A stretch of 64,000 bases of DNA from the NCBI GenBank assembly GCA_943371005.1, contig CALRTB020000003.1, forward strand, positions 248,001 to 312,000, written 5' to 3'. The notes under the pieces are model-generated. The model had not been told where the DNA came from. It was given only the letters and a program-made list of their open reading frames with translations, and made no database searches. Positions 27,098-35,913 of this stretch are shown here, piece by piece. Each line of letters starts with the position of its first letter. The first letter of the stretch is position 1. A program made the translations under genes and the position numbers. This DNA is from MRBY01 sp943371005. Lineage in GTDB: Bacteria > Cyanobacteriota > Cyanobacteriia > Cyanobacteriales > MRBY01.

Positions 27098-28027
27098 TTA
27101 TTCTGCGAGGCGATCGCGGAAATAGGCGATCGTTTTTTCTAAGCCCACCTTGAGGGGGACTGTCGGCTGCCAATCCAAGTAGGTTTTAGCACGGGTAATG
27201 TCCGGTTGCCGTTGACGCGGATCATCCTGGGGCAAAGGTTCAAAGGCCAATTCAGCATCGGGATTGACCATATCCTGAATTGTTTGGGCCAACTCCAAAA
27301 TGGTGTACTCATCAGGATTGCCTAAATTGACGGGGCCGATAAAGTCTTGGTTCATCAGGCGAATTAAACCTTCAACCAAATCACTCACATAGCAAAAACT
27401 CCGGGTTTGGGAACCATCGCCATAGACTGTCAGGGGTTTTCCTTGCAGGGCTTGGACGATAAAGTTGCTTACCACCCGTCCATCATTCGGCAACATATTG
27501 GGGCCATAGGTGTTAAAAATTCGAGCGACGCGAATATCAACATCATTGGAACGGTGGTAATCAAAGGCCAGGGTTTCCGCCATCCGCTTCCCCTCGTCGT
27601 AACAGGAACGAATGCCGATGGGATTCACGTTGCCATGGTAGGTTTCTGGCTGGGGATGGACTTCTGGATCGCCATATACTTCAGAGGTGGATGCCAACAG
27701 AATTCTCGCTTTCACCCGTTTCGCCAACCCCAACATGTTGAGGGTGCCCATAACGTTGGTTTTAACGGTTTTAATGGCATTGAACTGGTAATGAATGGGT
27801 GAAGCAGGACAAGCGAGGTGATAGACCTGATCCACTTCGAGGCGGATCGGTTCGGTGATATCGTGGCGCACCATTTCAAAGTAGGGGTTGCCAATCCACT
27901 TCAAAAGATTATGCTTGCGGCCCGTGTAGAAGTTATCGAGGCAAATGACTTCATGGCCTTCGGTCATCAGGCGATCAACGAGATGGGAGCCGATGAACCC
28001 TGCACCGCCGGTCACTAGAATTCGCAT
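27098..28027 (-). CDS. UDP-glucuronate decarboxylase (UDP-xylose synthase), extended SDR
   Basis: 309 residues. NAD-binding motif RILVTGGAGFIGSHLVD, active-site YxxxK in SCYDEGKRMAE, and the family mark LDNFYTGRKHNL together with IRVARIFNTYGPNM are those of UDP-xylose synthase rather than of 4-epimerases. It decarboxylates UDP-glucuronate to UDP-xylose through a 4-keto intermediate. It lies 28 bases upstream of ugd, which makes its substrate. Length fits the bacterial single-domain enzyme. Confidence 0.9.
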   Translation of the reverse strand: MRILVTGGAGFIGSHLVDRLMTEGHEVICLDNFYTGRKHNLLKWIGNPYFEMVRHDITEPIRLEVDQVYHLACPASPIHYQFNAIKTVKTNVMGTLNMLGLAKRVKARILLASTSEVYGDPEVHPQPETYHGNVNPIGIRSCYDEGKRMAETLAFDYHRSNDVDIRVARIFNTYGPNMLPNDGRVVSNFIVQALQGKPLTVYGDGSQTRSFCYVSDLVEGLIRLMNQDFIGPVNLGNPDEYTILELAQTIQDMVNPDAELAFEPLPQDDPRQRQPDITRAKTYLDWQPTVPLKVGLEKTIAYFRDRLAE

Positions 28028-28093
28028 GGTTAGTTCTGGAACGATGAATGTTCAGATGATTTTCCTAACGGTAGCGAGAGATGAACACTTTGT

Positions 28094-29584
28094 CTAGCCA
28101 TCTAGTTCTCCTTCAAGGATCGTGGCGATCGCCTGCCTGGTATTTTCTTTAAATTCACGGATATTAACGTTATTGAGAATGAAAATGGCGCTGAACATCC
28201 CCACGGCCTGGAGCAGGAAAACGGAACTGTAGGCCAAGAGAGGCGTTTGAAAAATCGCCCGTCCGATATCTAACACGACTCCCCCCATTAAAGTGGCGAT
28301 CGCCCGGGACATCGCTTGGGCTAGCGCCCAGGTGCCAATGAAGGTCCCTGCAGTTTCGGCAGCGGTGAGATCGAGCATTAAACTAATCGCGCCGATGGTA
28401 CCGATCCCCGTGGCCATACCAAAGAGAACGAGGGCATATCTCAGGATCTGGGGTTGTTGGGTAAACCCCGCCAGAATAATTAGAAAGAAGCAAGCTGCCG
28501 TGAGCAAACAGCCTAATCGGGCCGTATTTTTTTTCCCGAGGCGCGGCACTACCAAAAATCCAGTCACACTGTAGCCAACGAGGACGCCGATCCCCCAGTA
28601 TGAATTGAGCAGGGTACTCTCGCCGATGGACATCCCAAACACTTCGCCGCCGTAGGGTTCCAGCACGGCCTCCTGCATAAACAGGCTGATCGTAAAGGTC
28701 ACCAAAAAGCTGAAGAAAATGGCCGTTTGTGGGCTGCTGCTCACGACTCTAATGGAGTCCCGAAAGGTGATTTGGTCTTCCCGCGTTGTGGGGGCAGTGC
28801 GCCGATTAAAGCGCGAATATTTGCGTTCGACCCCAAGGATACCGAGTAGCCCTAAGCCAAAGGCGATCGCCGGCACCACCAAAAAGAGAGAATTGATTGG
28901 CCCCTGCAAACTTTCGATGGGGGTATTTAGGAGCTTTTCCCCCTGGGTGATGATCGCCCCGGCATTGACGCCGAGGATCACCCCAGCCTGTTGCACCTGA
29001 TCGAGGAAAATACTGCCACTGATCCCACCAATCACAACCCCTAGTAGCAGCATTGACCAGACCACTGCAACGATTTTTGAGCGGTTGTTTTCATCGGAAA
29101 TATCCACCAACAGCGCCGTGAAGGGGGTGGACGTAGAGCTGAGGGCAAGGCCATAGAAACCGAGAACTGCCCCCAAGGCGATCGCCCACAGCAACATCTC
29201 CCCAGACCAGGCCCAGCCGCCATTTTCTCGCACCGCGAGGGCCAACTGCCAGACGATTTGTACCGCCACAAAAACCGCAGAACCAAATAGCACTGTCCCA
29301 ATCCAGACATAACCACTGCGGTGGAGCTTGAAAATCTTTTTGCTGTCGGACAGTTGCCCGAACCAGACCCGCGCTGGGGCCATAAATTGCGGTACCGCCA
29401 AAGCCCCCGCTGTCACCGTCGCCGGAATGTCCAGTTCACTAATCATCACCCGGTTGAGTACCGCCAGGGTCAACACCGCCATCAAACCCAAGCCCAGGTT
29501 AAAGAGTCCCAGGCGAAACATCGTGAATGGGCCAACGGTGGGTAAATTTTGGGCGGAGGTGGGACTAAGTTCAGAAGTGGTCAT
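28094..29584 (-). CDS. PucC-family (BCD) major facilitator transporter
   Basis: 496 residues with about 12 predicted membrane helices. The opening FTMFRLGLFNLGLGLMAV and the region VPQFMAPARVWFGQLSD are typical of the bacteriochlorophyll delivery (BCD) branch of the major facilitator superfamily, which includes PucC and LhaA of purple bacteria and several cyanobacterial proteins. These are implicated in assembling light-harvesting complexes or moving chlorophyll-related molecules; the cyanobacterial substrate is not established. It is 66 bases upstream of the UDP-xylose synthase gene on the same strand, with no obvious functional link. Confidence 0.85.
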   Translation of the reverse strand: MTTSELSPTSAQNLPTVGPFTMFRLGLFNLGLGLMAVLTLAVLNRVMISELDIPATVTAGALAVPQFMAPARVWFGQLSDSKKIFKLHRSGYVWIGTVLFGSAVFVAVQIVWQLALAVRENGGWAWSGEMLLWAIALGAVLGFYGLALSSTSTPFTALLVDISDENNRSKIVAVVWSMLLLGVVIGGISGSIFLDQVQQAGVILGVNAGAIITQGEKLLNTPIESLQGPINSLFLVVPAIAFGLGLLGILGVERKYSRFNRRTAPTTREDQITFRDSIRVVSSSPQTAIFFSFLVTFTISLFMQEAVLEPYGGEVFGMSIGESTLLNSYWGIGVLVGYSVTGFLVVPRLGKKNTARLGCLLTAACFFLIILAGFTQQPQILRYALVLFGMATGIGTIGAISLMLDLTAAETAGTFIGTWALAQAMSRAIATLMGGVVLDIGRAIFQTPLLAYSSVFLLQAVGMFSAIFILNNVNIREFKENTRQAIATILEGELDG

Positions 29585-29633
29585 GGGGCGATCGCCACAG
29601 GGCTTGTAAGAATCACGGAAAACACCCTACATT

Positions 29634-30056
29634 CTAGAATGCATCGGCCTCGAATGCCCCTTCTAGGTAAGTAGCCAAGCTGAAGCCATGGGGGAATACG
29701 GCGGTTTTGCTGTAGGCGACGAGGGCCACATCAAAGCGACAGCCGTAGGTTTCATATTGGGGAAATTCACTTAAAAATTGCATCGCCGCCCGGATGGTTT
29801 TGCGTTGTTTGCTGGGGGTAATGGCCAGTAGTCCCTGATGATCCAAGCTGTGCCGTTGTCGGGTTTTCACCTCCACAAAAGCCAAAATGTTTGTCTGGCC
29901 CTGAAACGCCACCAAATCTAATTCTCCCCAGCGGCAGCGCCAACGGGTCGTGACCATCTGCCAACCTTGGCTTTCGAGGTACTGCTGCACAAAAAGCTCC
30001 CCCTGCTCACCAATGGCAAGGGCGGCTAATTTTTCGGGTGAGGGGGTGTCGGCCAT
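29634..30056 (-). CDS. yraN: YraN family protein (UPF0102), nuclease-like fold
   Basis: 140 residues. The PD-(D/E)xK-like core is visible as GEQGELFVQQYLESQGW, then WGELDLVAFQGQ and FVEVKTRQRHSLD, which carry the D and ExK residues of Holliday-junction resolvase-like folds. The family is near-universal in bacteria and its biochemical role is not well defined. It lies 9 bases downstream of the glycine-rich gene at 30066 on the same strand and upstream of the PucC-type gene. Confidence 0.88.
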   Translation of the reverse strand: MADTPSPEKLAALAIGEQGELFVQQYLESQGWQMVTTRWRCRWGELDLVAFQGQTNILAFVEVKTRQRHSLDHQGLLAITPSKQRKTIRAAMQFLSEFPQYETYGCRFDVALVAYSKTAVFPHGFSLATYLEGAFEADAF

Positions 30057-30065
30057 GGTAACGGC

Positions 30066-30584
30066 TTACATGCCTCCAGATTCTGAATAGCCCTGGAGGT
30101 TTTCTGGGTTTTGCTCCTGGAGGAGACGGGTGACTAAATCGCGGTATTTATTCAACTCGTATTTGTAGATCACGAGGTATTTTCCAGCATTGAGGCGATT
30201 GCGATAGGGTAGGGCGTCACCACTCCCCACAGCCAAACCAACGGTTGTACCAACGAAATAACTACCCATGGCGCCACCGATGGCCCCAGCAACGCCGCCC
30301 AGAATATGGTCTCCGGGAGTGCCTGCCCAAGCAAAAGTATCTAATCCTGTAATGTAATCGAAGACAAACCCCCCAAAAAAACCAAAGGGAATTAGCCAAT
30401 AGGCCATCAGTTTCGCGCGCTTGCGCCCCTGCTTCGAGGGATCGATAAAGCCAAACTCATCGGCGGTTTGGTAGCCTTGACCCACAATGGCCAGACTTTT
30501 GGTGGGCACTTTGGCCTTTTCCAGTTGGGTATAGGCTTCTTCGGCAGTAATACGGTCTGGGAATACGGCGATCAGATAATTCAT
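30066..30584 (-). CDS. Conserved cyanobacterial protein with glycine-zipper membrane region
   Basis: 172 residues. The first 40 residues (MNYLIAVFPDRITAEEAYTQL) look like the alpha/beta domain at the start of DUF1269-type and general-stress proteins. The middle holds hydrophobic segments, WLIPFGFFGGFVFDYITGL and ILGGVAGAIGGAMGSYFVGTTVGLAVG; the second is a glycine-zipper pattern. A polar C-terminus follows. No catalytic motif is seen. It is the first gene of a likely two-gene unit with yraN. Function unknown. Confidence 0.65.
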   Translation of the reverse strand: MNYLIAVFPDRITAEEAYTQLEKAKVPTKSLAIVGQGYQTADEFGFIDPSKQGRKRAKLMAYWLIPFGFFGGFVFDYITGLDTFAWAGTPGDHILGGVAGAIGGAMGSYFVGTTVGLAVGSGDALPYRNRLNAGKYLVIYKYELNKYRDLVTRLLQEQNPENLQGYSESGGM

Positions 30585-30707
30585 AGCAACGACAAACCAA
30601 TGGGATCTTCAACGTTTGATTGTAGGCGATCGCCCCAACCTCCGGGTTGAAGTTACAAACACCAGCGCCTATTTTGATTTTGGCGGCAACTTAAAGCAGA
30701 CTATTTT

Positions 30708-31250
30708 CTAACTGCAGGGGGTGTCAGTGATATCAACAACTAAAACCAAGTCATCATCGGTTTCATTATAGGAATGAAATCCAGTAATTGATATTTCATT
30801 GATGTCATTTTGAGTAAATCGTCTAAGACCATTTTTGCCAAAAAAAGTCACCGCAATGTAACAGCCGGAACCATAACTCCAGCGTTCATAATCGTAGACA
30901 GAATTAAAGGGAATATCTGTATTATTATTTTGATTGATGTCTGGTCTATCCCTAACATACCCTGTATGCACCTTAAAACATTCAGACCCGGGATAGTAGG
31001 GGACATTACGGTTTTGGTCGGGGGGATAACTACCATTATTCAAGCGATATACTTTCAGCTCCTGAAGCATGCAGCGCATTTGCAATCTGGCTTTGGCATA
31101 TCGAGATTTGTCCACTTGATTTAAAAAAGCCGGTAAGGCGATCGCCGCGAGAATGCCTGTGATAATCATCACAATCATGAGCTCGATCACAGTGAAGCCT
31201 TTAGAGTTTTGGGATACTTTCTTACGATGGAAAAAGAGAAGGTGCAACAT
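30708..31250 (-). CDS. Type IV pilin-like protein (prepilin)
   Basis: 180 residues. A short basic leader ends in SKG, followed by FTVIELMIVMIITGILAAIALP: cleavage is expected after the Gly, leaving Phe at position 1 and Glu at position 5, the class III signal cut by PilD. The C-terminal domain has two Cys pairs that may form disulfide loops (in QMRCMLQ/GSECFK and SGCYI/DTPCS). It could be a major PilA or a minor pilin; cyanobacteria have several. GC content is clearly lower than in flanking genes and no other pil gene is near, which suggests independent exchange of this locus. Confidence 0.85.
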   Translation of the reverse strand: MLHLLFFHRKKVSQNSKGFTVIELMIVMIITGILAAIALPAFLNQVDKSRYAKARLQMRCMLQELKVYRLNNGSYPPDQNRNVPYYPGSECFKVHTGYVRDRPDINQNNNTDIPFNSVYDYERWSYGSGCYIAVTFFGKNGLRRFTQNDINEISITGFHSYNETDDDLVLVVDITDTPCS

Positions 31251-31556
31251 ACATAAGGAAGCTTTTTTGGATCTCAGAACAACCTTAGATTTACAATACC
31301 CAATTTATTTTTAAATTCGATCTTTTATGACAGAGAAAATGCTCTATTGATCACCAAGCTATCGGTCTATACTTGGATGGAGATTTTTAAAATCTCTGCG
31401 TAAAACGAATTTTAAACGGTATTTAATTGCTTTTTTGGTTCTTTTTTAGCCCAAAATCTTGGGGAATTTTGCCAAGCAGAAGTAAAAGTTTATGGCGTAT
31501 GGTGAGTGCTGCTTCTGTGGTGCTTTAGGATTGGAACATTTCACTGGATATTTTCG
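31251..31556. other. AT-rich region between pilin and beta-lactamase genes
   Basis: About 300 AT-rich bases between divergent genes. It contains an inverted repeat, GGAGATTTT-TAAAATCTCT, near 31379-31398, next to TATACT at 31370, which could be a -10 box. No protein gene or RNA gene is recognised. Confidence 0.35.
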
Positions 31557-32426
31557 ATGGCGATGGATTTTGTGCGTGGGTTAGCTCGGTCAGTAGCAAC
31601 TTTATCTTGTTTGGGAGTATTGTTGATCCCAATGGAAACCCCAGAGAGGAGTAAGGCGATCGCCGACCCAGTGCCAGCCATTGCCCGGGCAAAAACCATT
31701 AATTTTCAGAAACATTTTCAGGATTTGGGACTGGAAGGATCGATTTTGATCTATGACCGCCAGACGGGGCGAAGTTTTCAGCACAATCCCCAACGTAATC
31801 AGACAGCGTTTCCGGTCGCTTCAACCTTTAAAATTCCCAACTCTTTGATTGCCCTCGAAACAGGGGTAATCCCCAATGAGCTGGCGTTGCTCACCTGGGA
31901 CGGGATTTCGCGGGAATTACCGGTGTGGAATCGGGATCTGAATCTCAAGGAAGCCTTTAAACATTCAGCGGTATGGTTTTACCAAGTCCTCGCACGGCGG
32001 ACGGGCCATGACCGGATGAAAGAGTGGATCGAGGCGATCGCCTATGGCAATCAAGCGATTGGTACTCCAGAGAATATTGATCAGTTTTGGCTGAATGGCA
32101 CATTACAAATCACGCCCCAAGGTCAAGTGGACTTTTTGCGCCGTCTCCATGCCAATGAGTTACCTTTCTCAGCAAAGGCGATCGCCACGGTCAAGGAAAT
32201 CATGATCGCTGAACAAACCCCCAATTACACGATTCGGGCAAAAACAGGCTGGTTTGGTTTTGGGAACCCCCAAGTACAAAATATTGGTTGGTATGTGGGC
32301 TATGTGGAACGGGGCGATGATGTGTACTTTTTTGCGACCAACATCGATATCAACAGTCCCCAAGATGGTTCTGCTCGCCTGGAGGTTACCCGTCGCTGTT
32401 TACAGGAATTGGGGGTGCTGCCATAA
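31557..32426 (+). CDS. Class D (OXA-type) beta-lactamase
   Basis: 289 residues from the ATG at 31557, which begins a plausible signal peptide (basic FVRGLARS then hydrophobic VATLSCLGVLLIP). All class D motifs are intact: Ser89-Thr-Phe-Lys92 (nucleophile and the lysine that becomes carboxylated), Ser137-Ala-Val139, Tyr163-Gly-Asn165, and Lys229-Thr-Gly231 followed by Trp. The enzyme should hydrolyse beta-lactams in the periplasm. A sensor role like BlaR is unlikely because no membrane domain is attached. It has no mobile element beside it; hairpin repeats follow directly downstream. Confidence 0.9.
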   Translation: MAMDFVRGLARSVATLSCLGVLLIPMETPERSKAIADPVPAIARAKTINFQKHFQDLGLEGSILIYDRQTGRSFQHNPQRNQTAFPVASTFKIPNSLIALETGVIPNELALLTWDGISRELPVWNRDLNLKEAFKHSAVWFYQVLARRTGHDRMKEWIEAIAYGNQAIGTPENIDQFWLNGTLQITPQGQVDFLRRLHANELPFSAKAIATVKEIMIAEQTPNYTIRAKTGWFGFGNPQVQNIGWYVGYVERGDDVYFFATNIDINSPQDGSARLEVTRRCLQELGVLP

Positions 32427-32437
32427 CAACCTCTGTT

Positions 32438-32498
32438 AGCCACTTTCCCCAGGGAAGAACCCCTTCCGGCCTATGGCCACCTTCCCCAGGGAAGGATT
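32438..32498. repeat. Two copies of a short hairpin repeat (CCACYTTCCCCAGGGAAG)
   Basis: GCCACTTTCCCCAGGGAAGAAC at 32438-32459 and GCCACCTTCCCCAGGGAAGGAT at 32475-32496 differ at three positions. The core CTTTCCC/GGGAAG type arms are self-complementary. The second copy runs into the 3' end of the PLP-enzyme gene, whose last codons overlap its tail. Related short palindromes occur at 37301-37480. Confidence 0.6.
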
Positions 32499-33657
32499 AT
32501 TTGAGGAGGGTGGTGAGGGCGATCGCCAATTGGTCGATGTCTGCGGTGGTAGTGAAGTAGTGTGTACAGGCGCGGATACAGTCCGGGAAGCGGATCGTCC
32601 GGAGACAAAACCCCTGGGCTTCGAGGGCTTTGACAATATCACTGTGGCTTTGGGCGGTATCGACTTGAAAGGAGACTAACCCCGAAGCGGGTAGCGTAGC
32701 CTTGAGACATTGCACCTGGGGGATCGCGTTGAGTTTTTCCCAACAGTAGGCACTGCGATCGCAGATTTGTTGATAACGGCTGGTCGTATCACCCCATTGT
32801 TGATGAAAGTGGATCGCCTCCATTAAGCCAACATAGAGAGGATAAGCGGAAGTTGCGACTTCATAACGGCGGGCATCCTGGGCAAGGGCCACTTCAGTCG
32901 TTGAATCCCATTGGGTTACACCCCGCCAGCCAATAAAGGTCGGTCGATGCTGGGCGATCGCCTCGGTGGAAATATAAAGTCCGCCGACCCCAGCCGGGCC
33001 GCACCACCATTTATGACCCGTAAAGGCATAGAAATCGACCCCCAGCGCCGGTAAATCGAGGGGCAGCATCCCGAAGGATTGGGCTGCATCCACCAGCACC
33101 AGGGTATTTTGGCCATGGCAGAGGGTACAAATTTCCTTTAAAGGCAATATCTGGCCTGTATTCCAAAAAAGATGGCTAATCACCAAGAGGCGAGTTTGGG
33201 GGGTTAAATGTTGGGCGATCGCCGCTGTAGGATCACCCCCATTGAGGGTGTCAAAGAGGGGACAAATGCGAATCTTCACGTCGAAGCGGGCCGCAATCTC
33301 CTGGACAATGCCGACAATGCCTGGATGCTCACAATCACCGAGGAGGATTTCGTCCCCCGGTTGCCAGTTGATTCCCCAGAGGGCAATGTTGCAGCCAGCG
33401 GTTACATTTTCGGTGAGGGCAATATTTTGGGGTTGAGCTTGGAGTTCAGCGGCGATCGCCCCCCGCAATTCTTGAATGATGCCCGTTTCCCATTGACCCT
33501 GGGTGAGGGAAAAAGGCCCTTGGCGATCGCCCTGGTGATAACTGTCGAGGATGGCATTAAGGCTCGACTGGGGTAACGGCCCCTGGCCACCGTAGTTAAA
33601 GTAAGTTTTGTGGGCGAGGGCAGGAAACTGTTGGCGATGTTGGTGCAGATCGGGCAT
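32497..33657 (-). CDS. Class V aminotransferase-fold PLP enzyme
   Basis: 386 residues from the ATG at 33657 (MPDLHQHRQQFPALAHKTYFNYGG); a longer frame to 33792 overlaps the next gene and is unlikely. PLP lysine is in AFTGHKWWCGPAGVGGLYI. Cofactor contacts include VLVDAAQSFGMLPLDL. The family covers cysteine desulfurase-like, isopenicillin N epimerase-like and related enzymes; the lack of a cysteine-rich active loop argues against a NifS/SufS role, but the substrate cannot be named. The stop codon lies inside a hairpin repeat. Confidence 0.8.
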   Translation of the reverse strand: MPDLHQHRQQFPALAHKTYFNYGGQGPLPQSSLNAILDSYHQGDRQGPFSLTQGQWETGIIQELRGAIAAELQAQPQNIALTENVTAGCNIALWGINWQPGDEILLGDCEHPGIVGIVQEIAARFDVKIRICPLFDTLNGGDPTAAIAQHLTPQTRLLVISHLFWNTGQILPLKEICTLCHGQNTLVLVDAAQSFGMLPLDLPALGVDFYAFTGHKWWCGPAGVGGLYISTEAIAQHRPTFIGWRGVTQWDSTTEVALAQDARRYEVATSAYPLYVGLMEAIHFHQQWGDTTSRYQQICDRSAYCWEKLNAIPQVQCLKATLPASGLVSFQVDTAQSHSDIVKALEAQGFCLRTIRFPDCIRACTHYFTTTADIDQLAIALTTLLK

Positions 33658-33697
33658 GGGAGAATGAATGAAATTATGGGGGTAAAAATGAACAGGG

Positions 33698-34309
33698 TTA
33701 TTGCTGGGGCGAAAACTGACGGGTATTGGGATCGTAGCGCCAGGAAATATTATCGGGATCTTTAGCCTGACTCCATTCAGCAAAATTATCACGGCCCCGG
33801 CGTTTACGGAGGGTGCTGGGATGTACGGAAAAACGTTTCGCGAGTTCCGTTTGAATCATCGGTGCTGGCGGTGATTTTGGAGTTAAGGGTGGTGGCGTGG
33901 GTTCCTGGGGATCTGGCTCTGGGATTTCGGGATCACTGCCATTGAACATACTGCCCAGGGCACCGCTCGTCAAAAAATAATAAACAATGCCTGTTTTTTG
34001 ATAGACAACGGCCTGGGCGGCGTACTCCTTTGCTTTGCGTTCGAGAAACCAACGGACATCACTCCCCGATAAGCCCGTAGCAAGGGTTAAGTCGGCTACG
34101 GTAATTTTCCCTTGGTTGGCTTCGATCAGGCGACGGAAATCGGGGGTGAGGGTGATTGAGAGTTGCTGCCAGCGGTACTGTTGCCAGAGATACCAGGCCA
34201 CCACACAGGCGATCGCCACCACACAGATCGTCCAAACACTGAAAAAAACAGTCATTAACAGGGTGCAGGGAATGATCAGGATCAAGGGGCTTTTCGCATC
34301 TTTCTCCAT
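33698..34309 (-). CDS. Membrane-anchored protein with C-terminal helix-turn-helix-like region
   Basis: 203 residues. Two close hydrophobic segments occupy the first 45 residues (LILIIPCTLLMTVFFSVWTI, then VVAIACVVAWYLW). A cytosolic part follows with a helical region, ITVADLTLATGLSGSDVRWFLERKA, then a Pro-rich linker and a C-terminal segment, IQTELAKRFSVHPSTLRKRRG, that looks like a helix-turn-helix. I do not recognise a named family. It may be a membrane-tethered DNA-binding protein, but this is inference. It lies 59 bases downstream of the GatD-like gene. Confidence 0.6.
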   Translation of the reverse strand: MEKDAKSPLILIIPCTLLMTVFFSVWTICVVAIACVVAWYLWQQYRWQQLSITLTPDFRRLIEANQGKITVADLTLATGLSGSDVRWFLERKAKEYAAQAVVYQKTGIVYYFLTSGALGSMFNGSDPEIPEPDPQEPTPPPLTPKSPPAPMIQTELAKRFSVHPSTLRKRRGRDNFAEWSQAKDPDNISWRYDPNTRQFSPQQ

Positions 34310-34368
34310 TGGTTTTGTCAGGCAGTGCTGGTGAGAAGGGTCTACTTGCTAAGTTTAAACGGGGTTGC

Positions 34369-35169
34369 CTAAATGGGGCTGCTCGATACAGACAATGTGA
34401 GCCGCTGGAACATGGTCTGGCGTGCTTGGCGGGCCAGTTGATCGTCGAGGGGATCAAGGTGAATTTCGGTGTTGTACTTCCGTTCCAGGGCTTTTTCGAG
34501 GAGCCAATCGGCCAGGAACGGATTTTTCGGTAGCAGTGGCCCGTGGGCATAGGTGGCGATCGCCTTTTGGTAGAACGCCCCTTCCCAACCATCTTCGCCG
34601 TTGTTACCGTAGCCCTTGAGGACTTTGCCTAGGGGTTGCACCTCTCCTAAGTAGGTACGCCCACCGTGGTTTTCAAAGCCGATGGCAATGGGGCGATCGC
34701 CGAGTTTGGCCTTTAATTCTGTGGCGAGGGGTTCGGCGGTGATTTCAAAGGCGACATTCCCGATGCAACGTTTTGCCCCAAAGCCCGGATGCTTGCTGAC
34801 AAGATCTAAAATGCCGAGACCTTCGATGCGTTGGCCGAGGGCAGGTTCATAATATTTACCGAGCAGTTGTGGTGAGCCGCAGGTGAAGACCCCTGGCACT
34901 TGATCTTCGATGAGGGCTTTTAATTGTTCTGCCTTGGCCCCCTGGAGATCCCGCATGACAATTTCCTGCTGGCGATCCTGGGCTCCCCCGCCCACAATCA
35001 AATCTACTTCTTCCCAAACGTTTAGGGGCGCTTCTTTATCGAGGGAGATCACTTCAACGGTAATCTGTCGCCATTGGGCCCGTTTTTCTAGGCAAATCAC
35101 ATTGCCGCGATCGCCATAGGTGCCCATGAGGGTGGGGTAGAGCCAGCCGAGCTTGAGGTGCATCGTCAT
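34369..35169 (-). CDS. gatD: GatD-like class I glutamine amidotransferase (lipid II amidation family)
   Basis: 266 residues. The nucleophile region GVFTCGSPQLLGKYY puts Cys97 in the GATase elbow, and IGFENHGGRTYLG holds His168 characteristic of GatD; a further AHGPLLPKNP block follows near the end. GatD supplies ammonia to MurT, which amidates D-Glu of lipid II in Gram-positive bacteria; cyanobacteria carry a related pair. No Mur-ligase-like partner is adjacent, so either MurT lies elsewhere or this protein serves another ligase. Confidence 0.8.
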   Translation of the reverse strand: MTMHLKLGWLYPTLMGTYGDRGNVICLEKRAQWRQITVEVISLDKEAPLNVWEEVDLIVGGGAQDRQQEIVMRDLQGAKAEQLKALIEDQVPGVFTCGSPQLLGKYYEPALGQRIEGLGILDLVSKHPGFGAKRCIGNVAFEITAEPLATELKAKLGDRPIAIGFENHGGRTYLGEVQPLGKVLKGYGNNGEDGWEGAFYQKAIATYAHGPLLPKNPFLADWLLEKALERKYNTEIHLDPLDDQLARQARQTMFQRLTLSVSSSPI

Positions 35170-35218
35170 TGAGCCATTTACCGAAAAAAAGAATGCCCCC
35201 TATCTTAACCCCTGGGGG

Positions 35219-35896
35219 TCAACTCCGAAAAAGGCGGGTGTATTGGGTTTCATGGTTCATACTCGCCAAACTTAAACCCCAGGTACAGGCATAAAGATCC
35301 ATCTCTTTTTGCCTCACCAAAGTCTCTGCGGTCTCGGTGATTAGGGGTTGTAACTGGTAGATGATCTGTTGGCCCTGGGTCTGACCCAAGGGGATCATTT
35401 TTACTCCCGCACTTACCAAATTGCTCACCCAGCTATGGAGATAACCTAAAACGGCCTGGTGCGGCTCAATGTCCCAGAGGGCCCCAGCAATCCCAAAGGC
35501 GATCGCATAATGGCAATTTTTGCCGATCTGCTCCCGACAGGCTTCTAGCTGTGGTCGCTTATTTTCGTCTAAATCTCCCAGCAGTTTCAACAAACTATTG
35601 CCCATCTGGATACTTTGTTGCCGCAGTTCCTTGGTTTCTCGTGTGCCATTGAGCCAAGTATTCCAGTAGCGAAGCTGTGTCAAATCATCAGCGGCGATCG
35701 CCTGAATAACCCGCAGCATAACGCTCACTTCAGCGCGGATCGAACCATAACGCAGGTGCAACCTCAACCAAGCCTGAAAGCTCTCAGCCTCAGAACATCC
35801 AGCCGACTCAATCAAATATTCCAAACCCTCCGAATAGTTATAGGCTCCAAGGGGAAAGTTTGAATTAATGAGTTGCCAGAGAATTAGTTGTTGCAC
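35219..35896 (-). CDS. ureF: Urease accessory protein UreF
   Basis: 225 residues, normal length for UreF. Family marks include NSNFPLGAYNYSEGLEYLIE near the N-terminus and IAFGIAGALWDIEPHQAVLGYLHSWVSNLVSAGVKMIPLGQTQGQ in the helical core. UreF works with UreH/D and UreG to insert nickel into urease. No other ure gene is present here, consistent with the scattered urease genes of many cyanobacteria. It follows serS by 17 bases on the same strand, which suggests transcription from the serS promoter. Confidence 0.92.
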   Translation of the reverse strand: MQQLILWQLINSNFPLGAYNYSEGLEYLIESAGCSEAESFQAWLRLHLRYGSIRAEVSVMLRVIQAIAADDLTQLRYWNTWLNGTRETKELRQQSIQMGNSLLKLLGDLDENKRPQLEACREQIGKNCHYAIAFGIAGALWDIEPHQAVLGYLHSWVSNLVSAGVKMIPLGQTQGQQIIYQLQPLITETAETLVRQKEMDLYACTWGLSLASMNHETQYTRLFRS

Positions 35897-35913
35897 CAGT
35901 GACCTCGCATAAA

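Noticed and set aside
33658..33792. Longer N-terminus for the PLP enzyme
   Set aside because: It overlaps the next gene and has no family similarity; ATG at 33657 gives the usual start.
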